Shown: positions 35,868-44,267 of the stretch, in pieces
How positions within the stretch are numbered: the first letter of the stretch is position 1
Layout: the number at the start of each line of letters is the position of its first letter
NCBI RefSeq assembly: GCF_005747095.1
Contig: NZ_SWLG01000007.1
Span: 62,001-126,000 of the forward strand
Reading direction: 5' to 3'
Length of the DNA: 64,000 bases
Source: Exobacillus caeni
GTDB lineage: Bacteria; Bacillota; Bacilli; Bacillales; Guptibacillaceae
The notes under the pieces: generated by a model
What the model saw: the letters and a program-made list of their open reading frames with translations, nothing else
Database searches by the model: none
Told to the model about the DNA's origin: nothing
Program-made: the position numbers and the translations under genes

Positions 35868-35971
35868 AACAAAACCTCTTCGTTCTTAAGCCTTTTTAAT
35901 GATTAGGCTTAGTTTAAACGAATGTTGGTGAAGTAATTCAAAAGCTTTTGGGAAATCTAATAAGAGGGGTG

Positions 35972-36214
35972 ATGTACGTGAAGCCAGTTTTGATAGCGAT
36001 CCTCTCAATGGGAGTATTGACAGGAGGTATGATTTGTTTTGACATATTTATGGGGACCGGGATAAAAGAAGCTCTGATCAATGCAATAAATCCTTTTAGA
36101 GTAATGGAACTTGTTGAATTCTTTCTGCTTTTTCTCCTCTCCGCAATCCTGTTACTAAAACCTGTCTTTAAATTTGTATATAAAAAAATGAAACAATCAC
36201 AGCCTGAAAATTAA
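35972..36214 (+). CDS. Small membrane protein, 80 residues
   Basis: Divergent from ger operon 2. Start at ATG 35972 with AGAGGGGTG ahead; a longer frame opens at 35948. Two hydrophobic stretches (about 5-25 and 45-65) and a basic end (KFVYKKMKQSQPEN). It could be a small spore-related membrane protein by context, but nothing proves it. Its TAA stop is the first base of a 50-bp element also found after cwlJ. Confidence 0.6.
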   Translation: MYVKPVLIAILSMGVLTGGMICFDIFMGTGIKEALINAINPFRVMELVEFFLLFLLSAILLLKPVFKFVYKKMKQSQPEN

Positions 36215-36261
36215 AGAAAACTCGCCGATCGACGAGCGTTCATGTGAAGATGGAGGCGTAG
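36212..36261. repeat. 50-bp stop-codon-linked repeat, copy 2
   Basis: Starts at the stop of the upstream gene: TAAAGAAAACTCGC..., ends GAAGATGGAGGCGTAG. It aligns without gap to 1202-1251 at about 39 of 50 positions. It includes an internal dyad CTCGCCGATCGACGAG. Confidence 0.7.
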
Positions 36262-36287
36262 ACCGACACCGAACATTTTCCTTTGCA

Positions 36288-36323
36288 AAAAAAAGGCCAA
36301 TTTGCAAAGTTTGCAAATTGACC
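36288..36323 (-). terminator. Terminator of KGG stress-protein gene
   Basis: On the reverse strand GGTCAATTTGCAAA pairs with TTTGCAAATTGGCC (one G-T) with a tight loop, followed by eight T. It lies 20 bases after the stop. Confidence 0.85.
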
Positions 36324-36342
36324 TACAACATTCTTAACTCGA

Positions 36343-36699
36343 TTAGGAGTCGTTATTGTTTCGGGCGTTACCGCCTTTTTCTCCAATGTCTTGATAGAAC
36401 TCTTTACCGTGGCTTTCGGAAGTAGCTTCGCCGCCTTTTTCTCCGATCTCCTGATAAAATTCTTTATCATGGTTCTCGGAAGTGGCTTCGCCGCCTTTTT
36501 TACCGATTTCCTGGTAGAATTCGTCGCCATAACGTTGTGCGGTAGTTTCGCCGCCTTTTTGGCCGCCTTCTTCTCCGCCTTTATGGCCGATCTCTTGATA
36601 GAATTCCTTATCATGAGTTTCGGAAGTTTTCTCTCCGCCCATGCGGCCAGCTTCCTCCACCGTCATTTTATTGTTCTTTTCATTGTTGTTCTTAGCCAT
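36343..36699 (-). CDS. gsiB: General stress protein with KGG repeats (GsiB-like)
   Basis: Protein of 118 residues, entirely hydrophilic, made of about four tandem units of roughly 20 residues: THDKEFYQEIGHKGGE, QRYGDEFYQEIGKKGGE, NHDKEFYQEIGEKGGE, SHGKEFYQDIGEKGGN. This is the KGG domain pattern of B. subtilis GsiB, a LEA-like hydrophilin made under sigma-B control in stress. DNA of the units is nearly identical (GCGAAGTGGCTTC blocks), so unequal exchange may change copy number. It presumably protects macromolecules during drying or heat. AAGGAGATG precedes the ATG. Confidence 0.9.
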   Translation of the reverse strand: MAKNNNEKNNKMTVEEAGRMGGEKTSETHDKEFYQEIGHKGGEEGGQKGGETTAQRYGDEFYQEIGKKGGEATSENHDKEFYQEIGEKGGEATSESHGKEFYQDIGEKGGNARNNNDS

Positions 36700-36747
36700 G
36701 AAACCTCATCTCCTTTTAGGTGATTTTGTTTCGCTTATATTAGTGTA

Positions 36748-36773
36748 ATTTCCGCTTATGGCTAAGAATAAAC
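36748..36773 (-). promoter_or_regulatory. Possible sigma-B promoter of gsiB-like gene
   Basis: On the reverse strand GTTTAT (36773-36768), 14 bases and GGAAAT (36753-36748) resemble the sigma-B consensus GTTTAA-N12-15-GGGTAT. The -10 has one mismatch at a strongly conserved G. B. subtilis gsiB is a classic sigma-B gene, which supports the reading. Confidence 0.45.
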
Positions 36774-36838
36774 GGATAAGAACAGGATTGCTTCTTTTCT
36801 ACTAAAAGCAATTTAGCCGGCGATTCCCCTTCATATTT

Positions 36839-37303
36839 TCATCTAAAAGAGTGCTCCAGTTCCCGTTTTAACAGGCCGTATACTTCTTGATCAAGCTTTT
36901 CTGCGAGCTCTGCATTATACGTCTTAACGAACGCTGTATTTTGGACAACCTTGCCGCCGTAAAAAATATTTTCTTTCACCTCTTCTACCGTGACGTCGAT
37001 AACACGGTACTTCATCGTACCATGTATGACCTCAGAAACCGTGGCGCTCCCGCAGATTGAATAGGAACTTCCGGATCCGATAACTCCTAGAATGATTTTT
37101 GGATTGGACTGGATGTTTTTCACACTTCCCGCTTTATGGCCAACTGCAATCCTGACCGATCCGCCGTTTTTATCAGCCAGAAGCCAGGAAACGGTACTAA
37201 GATGCGGCTGTTGTTCCTCATCCTGGGTAATCAACGAAACAATTCGTTCCCCCTGCAGAAATTGGACCAGTTCTGGAGATAACTTATTTTGTTTCTTGCT
37301 CAT
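36839..37303 (-). CDS. Pyridoxamine 5'-phosphate oxidase-like flavin-binding protein
   Basis: Protein of 154 residues of the split-barrel FMN-binding fold. Characteristic pieces: LVQFLQGERIVSLITQDEEQQPHLSTVSWL at the start and VRIAVGHKAGSVKNIQSNPKIILGVIGSG in the middle. Many such small proteins bind FMN or haem without a known substrate. It follows the SAM-riboswitch-controlled monooxygenase by 70 bases on the same strand, so it may supply or use reduced flavin in the same sulfur pathway (inference). Confidence 0.8.
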   Translation of the reverse strand: MSKKQNKLSPELVQFLQGERIVSLITQDEEQQPHLSTVSWLLADKNGGSVRIAVGHKAGSVKNIQSNPKIILGVIGSGSSYSICGSATVSEVIHGTMKYRVIDVTVEEVKENIFYGGKVVQNTAFVKTYNAELAEKLDQEVYGLLKRELEHSFR

Positions 37304-37373
37304 GGACTGCTCCTTTCAAATTTGCAACGATTTTCTTGGCATCGAAGGGTCCGGTACGTTAATCGGTACCTCT

Positions 37374-38456
37374 TCATACCAGAACAGTGCTCTTCTCTAG
37401 CGCAGCTTCCTTTTCTCGTACCAGCGGGATCACCTCTTCCCCAAAACGCTGAAGATCTTCTTCATAATGGAAATGCCCTGTCAACACAAGATCTACGCCG
37501 ATCTTTTTCAGTTCGATAATTCGATCTGCGACCTCCTCAGCTGTTCCGATGAGCCCTGTTTTAAACCCATCGTTATATTGAACAAGGTCCTCGAGAGTGG
37601 AATCAGCCCACATGCCCTGTTTATTCTTCGTCGATTGCCCGGCCTCTTTTACCGCGTCCTGAAACCCTTTAACAGCGGCATCATCTTTATTTGCAATAAT
37701 ATCCCTTAGTAAGGCAACAGCTTCCTCTTTTGTATTCCTTACGATTGCGAATCCGTTAACGGCAAATTTCACATCTCTTCCTTCCGCTTCTGCCCGCTGC
37801 TTCACATCCTTGATCTGCTGTTTAAATCCTTCCAATGTGTTTCCGTTCATGAAGTAATAGTCTGAAACCCTTGCTGCCATCTGTCTCGCCGCCTCGGAAT
37901 TACCGCCCTGAAAAATCGGGATTTCTTTCTCTGGCTTCGGCTTCAGTGGAGCTTCATTCAATCGATAGAAATTCCCTTTATATGTTGCCGCTTCCTCTTT
38001 CCAGAGTGCACGAAGGACGTCAATAAATTCTTCCGCCCTTCGATAGCGCTCATCATGCTCAAGCCATGGCTCGCCATAGCCGATGAACTCCTGTTTAAAC
38101 CAGCCGCTGACAACATTCACCGCAGCTCTTCCTCCGCTTATATGATCGAGCGTAGCAAGCATTTTCGCATACACACCCGGATGCCATAAGCCTGGATGAA
38201 CTGCAGAGATAAGATTAAGCTTTTTGGTTACGGCTGCAAGCGCAGATCCCAGCGTGATTGCTTCCAGCTGTTTGTCGGCCCCGTAGCTTGCAAAAAATCG
38301 AGTCTGTAACAAAGCATATTCAAAGCCCACTTCCTCAGCGATTCGGGCATATCGTTTGTTTGCCTCAAAGCTCCAGTCTGTTCTTTGGGGCAGTTTAGAA
38401 ACTACCAATCCCCCACTGACATTCGGTACCCAATAAGCGAATTTTACATTTCCCAT
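37374..38456 (-). CDS. FMN-dependent monooxygenase, dimethylsulfone (SfnG)-like
   Basis: Protein of 360 residues started at ATG 38456, with GGGAGGACG ahead. The frame is open further upstream to 38744, but that part overlaps the riboswitch. It is a bacterial luciferase-fold (LLM) enzyme: NVKFAYWVPNVSGGLVVSKLPQRTDW is the SfnG/SsuD-type N-terminus, with HPGLWHPG, GRAAVNVVSGWFKQEF and FQGGNSEAARQMAARVSDYY following. These enzymes use reduced FMN and oxygen to break C-S bonds of sulfones or sulfonates, releasing sulfite. The SAM riboswitch in front ties it to sulfur starvation. Exact substrate unproven. Confidence 0.85.
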   Translation of the reverse strand: MGNVKFAYWVPNVSGGLVVSKLPQRTDWSFEANKRYARIAEEVGFEYALLQTRFFASYGADKQLEAITLGSALAAVTKKLNLISAVHPGLWHPGVYAKMLATLDHISGGRAAVNVVSGWFKQEFIGYGEPWLEHDERYRRAEEFIDVLRALWKEEAATYKGNFYRLNEAPLKPKPEKEIPIFQGGNSEAARQMAARVSDYYFMNGNTLEGFKQQIKDVKQRAEAEGRDVKFAVNGFAIVRNTKEEAVALLRDIIANKDDAAVKGFQDAVKEAGQSTKNKQGMWADSTLEDLVQYNDGFKTGLIGTAEEVADRIIELKKIGVDLVLTGHFHYEEDLQRFGEEVIPLVREKEAALEKSTVLV

Positions 38457-38640
38457 TTTATTCGTCCTCCCTACATGTTTTAGACGGACGAACCTTCTCA
38501 TGTTAAAATAAAAGGGATGAGAAGGCGCGTTCGTTTTGTTTCGTCGCAGAACCGAGTGTACGCTTCCATCATCGAAGAAAGGTGTTGCCGCACCTTTCTT
38601 TTTATTTTTAATCTTCTCCAGGCATCCCTCCCATGTAAAC

Positions 38641-38672
38641 TTAAAAAACCTTTCTCCGATAAAGAGAAAGGT
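38641..38672 (-). terminator. SAM riboswitch terminator
   Basis: On the reverse strand ACCTTTCTC pairs with GAGAAAGGT (loop TTTATCG) and TTTTTT follows. It sits about 30 bases after the aptamer and 185 bases before the coding start. Confidence 0.9.
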
Positions 38673-38701
38673 CGCTGAAATACATACATAATCAGGCACC
38701 C

Positions 38702-38808
38702 GTTCTCTTATCTTCGGAATAAAAATCCCATCTGAAATTGGCACCGTGCATGAATATGCTGGTTGCCGAGGCTTCGCCGGGTCAGTCCCTCCACCTCTCT
38801 TGATAAGA
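38702..38808 (-). ncRNA. SAM-I riboswitch (S-box)
   Basis: Reading the reverse strand from 38808: TTCTTATCAAGAGAGG, TGGAGGGACTGACCC, GGCGAAGCCTCGGCAACC, then GGTGCCAATTTC and a closing GATAAGAGAA. These are the S-box blocks (AAGAGAGG-TGGAGGGA-TGGCCC-GAAGCC-CGGCAACC and GGTGCCAAATCC) in order. P1 is closed by TTCTTATC with GATAAGAGAA. It is followed by an intrinsic terminator, so high SAM should stop transcription. A second hairpin, GAAAGGTG/CACCTTTC (about 38576-38600), lies between terminator and gene; its T-run is on the plus strand and its purpose is unclear. Confidence 0.96.
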
Positions 38809-38918
38809 AACGTTAATGCTTTTAAGTTTTAAATTGTTAACTGTTTAAACTGAATTTTAACACAATTTTGTTTCCAGTCAATCATAAATTTGATTTTGTG
38901 ATAAAAGAACCAGGTTTT

Positions 38919-39908
38919 TTAGTTTCTTTTATCAGCAGGGAAAACGATGCCCATTTGACTTCTTGCTTCATCCATCATCTTAAGCGTTAACAGGGAATGC
39001 TCAAATGAATTGATTTTCGACTCTGTCTTCCCGTTTGTAATAAGCGTGATAAATTCTTCAAGCTCATAGGCCATGGAAGGCTTTTTATTAGGAATACTTA
39101 TATCTTCCACGCTTCCGTCCCTATAATGGATTTTAATTTCTTCCAGTTCACTGATTTTTGTGATCACAATGCTTCCGTTCTCCCCCTGGATCTCAGACGG
39201 AAGTGCCGAATCTGTTATTTTAGAATACATGGCTACTGCCTCCATATCATTGTAAGTCAGCAGGACAGTTCCTTCTCCATCCACTCCGGATTTCAGCTTC
39301 ACCCCGGATGCTTTGATCTGCTCGGGTTCTCCGAATAACACTGCAAGGGGATACAAGCAATAGATTCCGAGATCCATCAAAGCGCCGTTGGAAAACTCGG
39401 GTTTAAAAGCATTCTTTATCGTACCGCTCTTATACGCATCATAACGGGAAGAATACTGGTTATAACTCACTGCAAACCGGCGTATTTTCCCGATTTTATG
39501 CAGGTTTTCCTGGATGCTTTTAAAGGCTGGCAGTATCGTCGATTTCATCGCTTCCATAAGCAAAACATCATTCGCTTTTGCAGCTGCGATCATTTTTTCC
39601 AATTCTGATTGATTAGAAGCGATCGGTTTCTCGCACAGGACATGTTTGTTGTTGTTTAAGAATAGAATCCCCTGCTCTGCATGAAATGAATTGGGGCTCG
39701 CTATGTAAACTGCATCGATCGCATCACTTTCTGCCATTTCAGTTAAACTTGTATAAGTATGTACAACCGAATACTTTTCCGCAAACTCGCTTGCCTTCTC
39801 TTCCGTACGGGAATATACTGCGTTCAGTTGAAAATCTTCCACATGCTCTGCTGCTTCTAAGAGCCTTTCTGTGATCCAGTTTGTTCCGATAATGCCGAAT
39901 CTTATCAT
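38919..39908 (-). CDS. Gfo/Idh/MocA-family oxidoreductase
   Basis: Protein of 329 residues started at ATG 39908 with ACAGGAGG ahead. NAD(P)-binding N-terminus RFGIIGTNWITERLLEAA, the conserved EKP in HVLCEKPIASNQ (the lysine is catalytic) and a C-terminal domain with RDGSVEDISIPNKKPSMAYELEEF. The family oxidises or reduces sugars and related alcohols; substrate unknown. It is transcribed alone, away from the next genes. Confidence 0.88.
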   Translation of the reverse strand: MIRFGIIGTNWITERLLEAAEHVEDFQLNAVYSRTEEKASEFAEKYSVVHTYTSLTEMAESDAIDAVYIASPNSFHAEQGILFLNNNKHVLCEKPIASNQSELEKMIAAAKANDVLLMEAMKSTILPAFKSIQENLHKIGKIRRFAVSYNQYSSRYDAYKSGTIKNAFKPEFSNGALMDLGIYCLYPLAVLFGEPEQIKASGVKLKSGVDGEGTVLLTYNDMEAVAMYSKITDSALPSEIQGENGSIVITKISELEEIKIHYRDGSVEDISIPNKKPSMAYELEEFITLITNGKTESKINSFEHSLLTLKMMDEARSQMGIVFPADKRN

Positions 39909-40093
39909 AACCTGGCCTCCTGTCTTTTTTAAAAAAGATAAAGTTCCGTCCTCTAGTATACGCCTGTTGCACAAGCAAAAACAGCCCGGCTTTCGTTTCC
40001 CTGGAATGCCCGGTTACTGAAACCTTTCGCCTCTCTAAATCGTAATTAAAGTGAAGGAGTCTTTGAAACTCGTAATAGAAAGGATGAAATACT

Positions 40094-40393
40094 TTGCCAG
40101 CTTGCCAGAATTGCGGATATACATGGAAACGGAAAGAAACCACCCTCAAGATGCTGACGTTTAAAAGTAGTTATCGATGTCCCAATTGTTTACAAAAGCA
40201 GTACCTTTCAGCTGAAACACGGAAACGATCTTCCTTGTATTCCCTTCCTTTCTTTTTGATAATTCCTTTTTTAGCCGCTTTTAACATACATTTTTCGGTT
40301 ACTTTAGTGATAGCAGTTGTTTACCTGGTCTTTTATATTAGTTATCTTCCATTCACTATAAAATTAAGCAATGAAAACGAACCTCTCTGGTAA
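40094..40393 (+). CDS. TIGR04104-type putative zinc-finger membrane protein
   Basis: Protein of 99 residues with a TTG start. Four cysteines in two knuckles, CQNCG at 4-8 and CPNC near 29-32, are followed by YLSAETRKRSSLYSLPFF and two membrane helices (about 50-68, 69-88). This layout matches the small Bacillus group of putative zinc-finger proteins with two helices. Function unknown. Confidence 0.7.
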   Translation: MPACQNCGYTWKRKETTLKMLTFKSSYRCPNCLQKQYLSAETRKRSSLYSLPFFLIIPFLAAFNIHFSVTLVIAVVYLVFYISYLPFTIKLSNENEPLW

Positions 40394-40431
40394 AGGTTGT
40401 TTTCCTAACTACATAGATAGGAGTGTAAAAA

Positions 40432-40614
40432 TTGAATTCAAATCACCGTTTCGTTGCAATTTTTTCACTGCTCGGCGTAGTTTCCATATCAGCCGGGATG
40501 GGTTTTAAAAGTGTTTTTGAATATTCCCCAACGGTCGGATGGCTGTCTGGTTTTATATTTTTCCTTGTGAGTGCATTTTTTGCAAATAAGCTGATCTCAG
40601 AAAAAGAAAAATAA
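40432..40614 (+). CDS. Small membrane protein, 60 residues
   Basis: TTG start behind ATAGGAGTG. Two hydrophobic segments (about 7-24, 35-53) and a charged KLISEKEK tail. Only 38 bases after the zinc-finger gene, so the two are likely co-transcribed. Not recognised. Confidence 0.55.
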   Translation: MNSNHRFVAIFSLLGVVSISAGMGFKSVFEYSPTVGWLSGFIFFLVSAFFANKLISEKEK

Positions 40615-40737
40615 GTTGTATTAACCGGCTTCTAACAGAAATCTGACAGTCATATCATACATATGAAAACTGCTTGTTTTAAATTGGTTCAAAATAGAAT
40701 AAGATAGATTCATCATCTTTCAGAAAGCAGGATTGGA

Positions 40738-41340
40738 ATGCATAACCTTATTATCGATTTGCTGAAGTGGTTAACAGATCTAGGTTATTTCGGAATCGCG
40801 CTGGGATTAATGGTCGAAGTGATTCCAAGTGAGATTGTCCTTTCTTACGGCGGATATATGGTGTCTCAGGGTACAATAACTTTTGTCGGAGCTGTAATCG
40901 CGGGGACGATCGGTGGAACAATCGCACAGCTGTTTCTGTACTGGCTCGGTTATTACGGTGGTAGGCCGTTTTTAGACAAGTACGGGAAATATCTTTTAAT
41001 TAAAAAACATCACATCGACATGTCCGAAACCTGGTTTACAAAATACGGAACAGGTGTCATTTTTACCGCGCGTTTTATTCCGGTTGTCCGCCATGCCATT
41101 TCGATCCCGGCAGGCATTGCCAGAATGTCGTTTGCAAAATTTACTATGTACACGGCACTTGCGATTATTCCCTGGTCTATCTTCTTTTTGTACTTAGGAG
41201 TGCAGTTAGGAGACAACTGGGAAAACATCAGCTCTATCGCAGGGCCTTATACCAAACCGATCGGGATTATTGCCATCATGATGATCTTGCTTTATATCCT
41301 TTATAAAAGAGCGAACCGAAAGAATAACCGTACCGTTTAA
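40738..41340 (+). CDS. DedA-family membrane protein
   Basis: Protein of 200 residues with 4-5 membrane segments. Family hallmarks: EVIPSEIVLSYGGYMVSQG, then GAVIAGTIGGTIAQLFLYWLGYYGGR, the FTARFIPVVRHAISIPAGIARM block with conserved glycine and arginine residues, and YTALAIIPWSIFFLYLGVQLG. DedA proteins help recycle undecaprenyl phosphate or phospholipids across the membrane. ATG at 40738 is preceded by AAAGCAGGATTGG. Own terminator. Confidence 0.9.
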   Translation: MHNLIIDLLKWLTDLGYFGIALGLMVEVIPSEIVLSYGGYMVSQGTITFVGAVIAGTIGGTIAQLFLYWLGYYGGRPFLDKYGKYLLIKKHHIDMSETWFTKYGTGVIFTARFIPVVRHAISIPAGIARMSFAKFTMYTALAIIPWSIFFLYLGVQLGDNWENISSIAGPYTKPIGIIAIMMILLYILYKRANRKNNRTV

Positions 41341-41343
41341 CAG

Positions 41344-41377
41344 CAAAAGGGCAGATCAGTTGATCTGTCTTTTTTGT
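41344..41377 (+). terminator. Terminator of dedA
   Basis: GCAGATCA pairs with TGATCTGT around GT and is followed by CTTTTTTG, 10 bases after the stop. Confidence 0.8.
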
Positions 41378-41429
41378 TTCTTATCCATTATAAAAAGCGT
41401 GAATCATAAGGATTCACGCTCAATCTGTT

Positions 41430-41789
41430 CTATTGCTTCAGCCAGTTCCATGCTTCATCTGTTTCTTCCTGGTTGAAATGCTTCATTTCAATACCTGGCA
41501 GATAATTTCCCATTTCAGTTGTTTTCTCAAGCCAATTCTTTTCACTTACAACAGCGCATTTATTAAATTGGCTCATATGTTCCAGATCTAACTTCATGTC
41601 TTCGAACAATCCTTCAATCGAATAACCGTCCAAATCATCGTTAATTATCATCAGACAATTGAAATCGTCATGATCACCAAATGATTCCTCAATATATCCT
41701 TCAAAGGTTTCTATATCGTCTTTCGTTATCTTCCCTCCAGCTTCAATCGCTATCGCTGAGTCAGAACGACTTGGAAGTAATGAAATCAT
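41430..41789 (-). CDS. SpoIIAA-like (STAS/SEC14-type) protein
   Basis: Protein of 119 residues: ISLLPSRSDSAIAIEAGGKITKDDIETFEGYIEESF, then a strand LMIINDDLDGYSIEGLFEDMKLD and a C-terminal HFNQEETDEAWNWLK. This matches the SpoIIAA-like domain found in small bacterial proteins, including stress-associated ones. No phosphorylatable serine typical of true SpoIIAA is evident. Function not known. TAGGGAGGGAAC precedes the ATG. Confidence 0.75.
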   Translation of the reverse strand: MISLLPSRSDSAIAIEAGGKITKDDIETFEGYIEESFGDHDDFNCLMIINDDLDGYSIEGLFEDMKLDLEHMSQFNKCAVVSEKNWLEKTTEMGNYLPGIEMKHFNQEETDEAWNWLKQ

Positions 41790-41896
41790 ATTAGTTCCCT
41801 CCCTACCGTTCCGTTCCCGGGAAAAAAAATTCTGAAACGAAAATTTTAGCCTGAGATGTTAGGGGGAGGTGGAGGAGGCTATCGCTTCGAACCTCC

Positions 41897-42050
41897 TATA
41901 AATTGCTCTGAAGCTCTTATAAGTTGATCTTAACCTCTTAAAAATTGTACATAATCTCCTATAAGTTGCTCGTAACTACTTATAAAAGGTTTTGAACATC
42001 TTATAAGTTGCTTTTAACCTCTTATAAACGACTTCGACATCTTATAGAAC
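41897..42050. repeat. 21-bp tandem array, family 3 (CTTATAAG units)
   Basis: Cores TATAA/TATAAG start at 41897, 41918, 41939, 41960, 41981, 42002, 42023 and 42043: seven steps, six of 21 bp and the last 20. Unit approximately CTCTTATAAGTTGCTCTTAAC. It lies upstream of a minus-strand gene and downstream of another; no gene between 41790 and 42271. Confidence 0.82.
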
Positions 42051-42060
42051 CCCCTGAAAC

Positions 42061-42195
42061 TCCAATTTTCCTCCCTGAAACTCCAATATTCCTCCCTGGA
42101 AACCAAATAAGTCTACATGAATGACTAAAAAGCCCCTCCGAAACTCCAATAATCATCTCTAAACCTCTAATAACACATACTGAAACTCCAATAAA
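42061..42195. repeat. 21-bp tandem array, family 4 (TCCAATAA units)
   Basis: Units begin at 42061, 42082, 42103, 42124, 42145, 42166 and 42187, all 21 bp apart. Consensus TCCAATAATCCTCCCTGAAAC; two of the seven (42103, 42124) are badly degraded. It follows family 3 directly, as families 1 and 2 are adjacent at 23721. Confidence 0.82.
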
Positions 42196-42271
42196 CCTCA
42201 ATTAAAAGACCGCTCCCTATTTTTATTAGCCAAATAACAAATAAAATCCCGGGCAGAATCAATGATCCCTA

Positions 42272-44248
42272 TTATTCAATTGACCTTACATATTCAGCAA
42301 TCTTGATCATTTCACCCTTTGTGAGTGTCGGTACGCTATCGTTGCCATGCCGTTCGATCGCTTCTTCAATGGTTTTGGCGCTTCCATCGTGGAAGTATGG
42401 CGCTGTCGCCCATACGCCGCGTAGTGTCGGCGTGTCAAAGTGTTTCGTGTCTCTAGGATTTTTATTGGCAGCCCGGGCGTCCCCTTTTGAAGGCTTGTCA
42501 AGCTTGTTCATTGTGCCGATGTCGTAAAGGTATTTTGTATTATCGGTTGTTAGTTCGCCGTTCTCTTCAACAGCTTTCATACTGTCAGAGAATTGTTTTC
42601 CGCCATGGCAGGATAAGCAGTTCCCTTTACCTTCAAACAATTCTTTACCTGCTTTCGCAGAATCACTCAAACTACCATCTTTTTCACGATATGGGCTCTG
42701 GGGTGGTGGGAATGATTCTGGGTCGCTTAAGAAGGCAAACATCGCATCATACATTTCTTCCACCTCAGCCGGTAGAGGCTTTCCTGCATCAAATTCAGTC
42801 ATTCCTCCCATTTCGCCCTGGACCGTTAATATATAATCCGTAAAATCATCTCTGCTTCCATCCCAGAGGAATAAGCCTGTTTCACTCGTCACTGTATTGC
42901 TCGGAATGTTCCTTGGCCCCTTTGGTGTCGTCAGTGTTAACCCGTTCATTTCTCCATCAGCATGGCAGGACACACAGCTCACCCAGTTATTCCCGGTAAT
43001 CTCAGTGGCATACTCATCACTGTTCGCGCTATAAAAAATCGTTTTTCCTTTTCTGACCTCGGGCTCTAATGGGTCTTTTTCGATAAGAGAAAGATTTTCA
43101 CCATCCATTTTTGCTCTTGCATAGGAATCATTTCCGCCTGTAGAAACAGAAGCAAGGTCATGGCTCATCGCATTATGGACAAAAAGATTTTTCCCATCCG
43201 GGGTGATGACGGCTCCTCTTGGATTGTTTCCTTCGATCCTTCTGACAATCTGCGTTGCGTTTCCTCCCCGGGCTAGATCGAAAACGACAAGATCTTCACT
43301 TCCTGACATAACCGTGTACGCTTTGTTTCCATCGGGAGAAAACACAACATCATATGGATTGGAAACAATCATCGTCTGGTCACTTTTATCTGTTACGTTG
43401 ATTTCTTGGAACAGCTCTTTCCGTTCTTCTACAATCTCTTCATCCGTTGTTAAATCGATAACAGAAATCGCTGGAAAAATCGTTTCTTCAAAGTTTATCG
43501 GCGTATCAACATTTGTTAGCAAGTGTGGCACCCATGCTTTCTTTCCATCCGGACTGATGACGAATTGCTCGAGTGTGTTCGGAATTCCCTGGCTTTTCTT
43601 AGGATCTTTTTGATCAGGCGAATCAGCCAGCTTAATCACTTTTGACACTTTTTCCGTTTTCGTATCGATCACGCTAATTTCCCCTGATAAATAGTGAGGG
43701 GTGTAAAGCTTTTTCCCGTCAGCAGTGATGGAGAGGGTCCGAGGACGGTTTCCTACTTTGATCGTTTTTCTTTCCTCTTCCTCTATAAGATCGACAACTG
43801 AAACGGTATTAGACCTATAATTAGCTACATAAAGCGTTTTTCCATCCTGACTGGTTACAACCCCATATGGTTCAATCCCAACTTCGATGGAATCGACGAC
43901 CTTTTGTTTTTCAAGGGAAACAACATCGACTTTATTGTCCCGTCTGCAAGTCACATACAGAAACTTTTCATCCGGACTGATCGCCAGTTGCTCCGGGTGG
44001 TCGCCCACTTTAATTTCCGCTGTTACTTCCTTTGTCTCCCGGTCCACGACCGTAACGGTACCCACATCGATGTTAGCTGTATAGATCGTATCTCCAGCTT
44101 TGTTGATAACAATGTTGTTGCTGTTCATGCTGTAATCACGCACTACACTATTTTCTTTACTATCTCTTAACATGGAAGGTTTTGATATACAGCCTGCCAG
44201 CACTACTATGATAAGAAGTACTGGGAGGAAGAGGATTGCTTTCTTCAC
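42272..44248 (-). CDS. Lipoprotein: YVTN beta-propeller fused to di-haem peroxidase domain
   Basis: Protein of 658 residues with lipobox VLAGC at about 16-20. Residues 40-390 form repeated strands with the YVTN/surface-layer pattern (GDTIYTANIDVGTVTVVD, GKTLYVANYRSNTVSVVD, GKKLYTPHYLSGEISVID). The C-terminal 250 residues resemble MauG/cytochrome c peroxidase proteins, with two c-type haem sites C425-x2-C428-H429 (CVSCH) and C544-x2-C547-H548 (CLSCH). It is exposed on the outer face of the membrane. It is the second gene of a Fur-box operon, 20 bases after its partner. It may oxidise a partner protein or peroxide; the substrate is not known. Confidence 0.82.
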   Translation of the reverse strand: MKKAILFLPVLLIIVVLAGCISKPSMLRDSKENSVVRDYSMNSNNIVINKAGDTIYTANIDVGTVTVVDRETKEVTAEIKVGDHPEQLAISPDEKFLYVTCRRDNKVDVVSLEKQKVVDSIEVGIEPYGVVTSQDGKTLYVANYRSNTVSVVDLIEEEERKTIKVGNRPRTLSITADGKKLYTPHYLSGEISVIDTKTEKVSKVIKLADSPDQKDPKKSQGIPNTLEQFVISPDGKKAWVPHLLTNVDTPINFEETIFPAISVIDLTTDEEIVEERKELFQEINVTDKSDQTMIVSNPYDVVFSPDGNKAYTVMSGSEDLVVFDLARGGNATQIVRRIEGNNPRGAVITPDGKNLFVHNAMSHDLASVSTGGNDSYARAKMDGENLSLIEKDPLEPEVRKGKTIFYSANSDEYATEITGNNWVSCVSCHADGEMNGLTLTTPKGPRNIPSNTVTSETGLFLWDGSRDDFTDYILTVQGEMGGMTEFDAGKPLPAEVEEMYDAMFAFLSDPESFPPPQSPYREKDGSLSDSAKAGKELFEGKGNCLSCHGGKQFSDSMKAVEENGELTTDNTKYLYDIGTMNKLDKPSKGDARAANKNPRDTKHFDTPTLRGVWATAPYFHDGSAKTIEEAIERHGNDSVPTLTKGEMIKIAEYVRSIE

Positions 44249-44267
44249 TGCGATTCGCCTCTTTTAC

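Noticed and set aside
38457-38744. N-terminal extension of the SfnG-like monooxygenase
   Set aside because: The frame stays open to 38744 but crosses the SAM aptamer and its terminator; the ATG at 38456 has a strong ribosome site and matches the family start.
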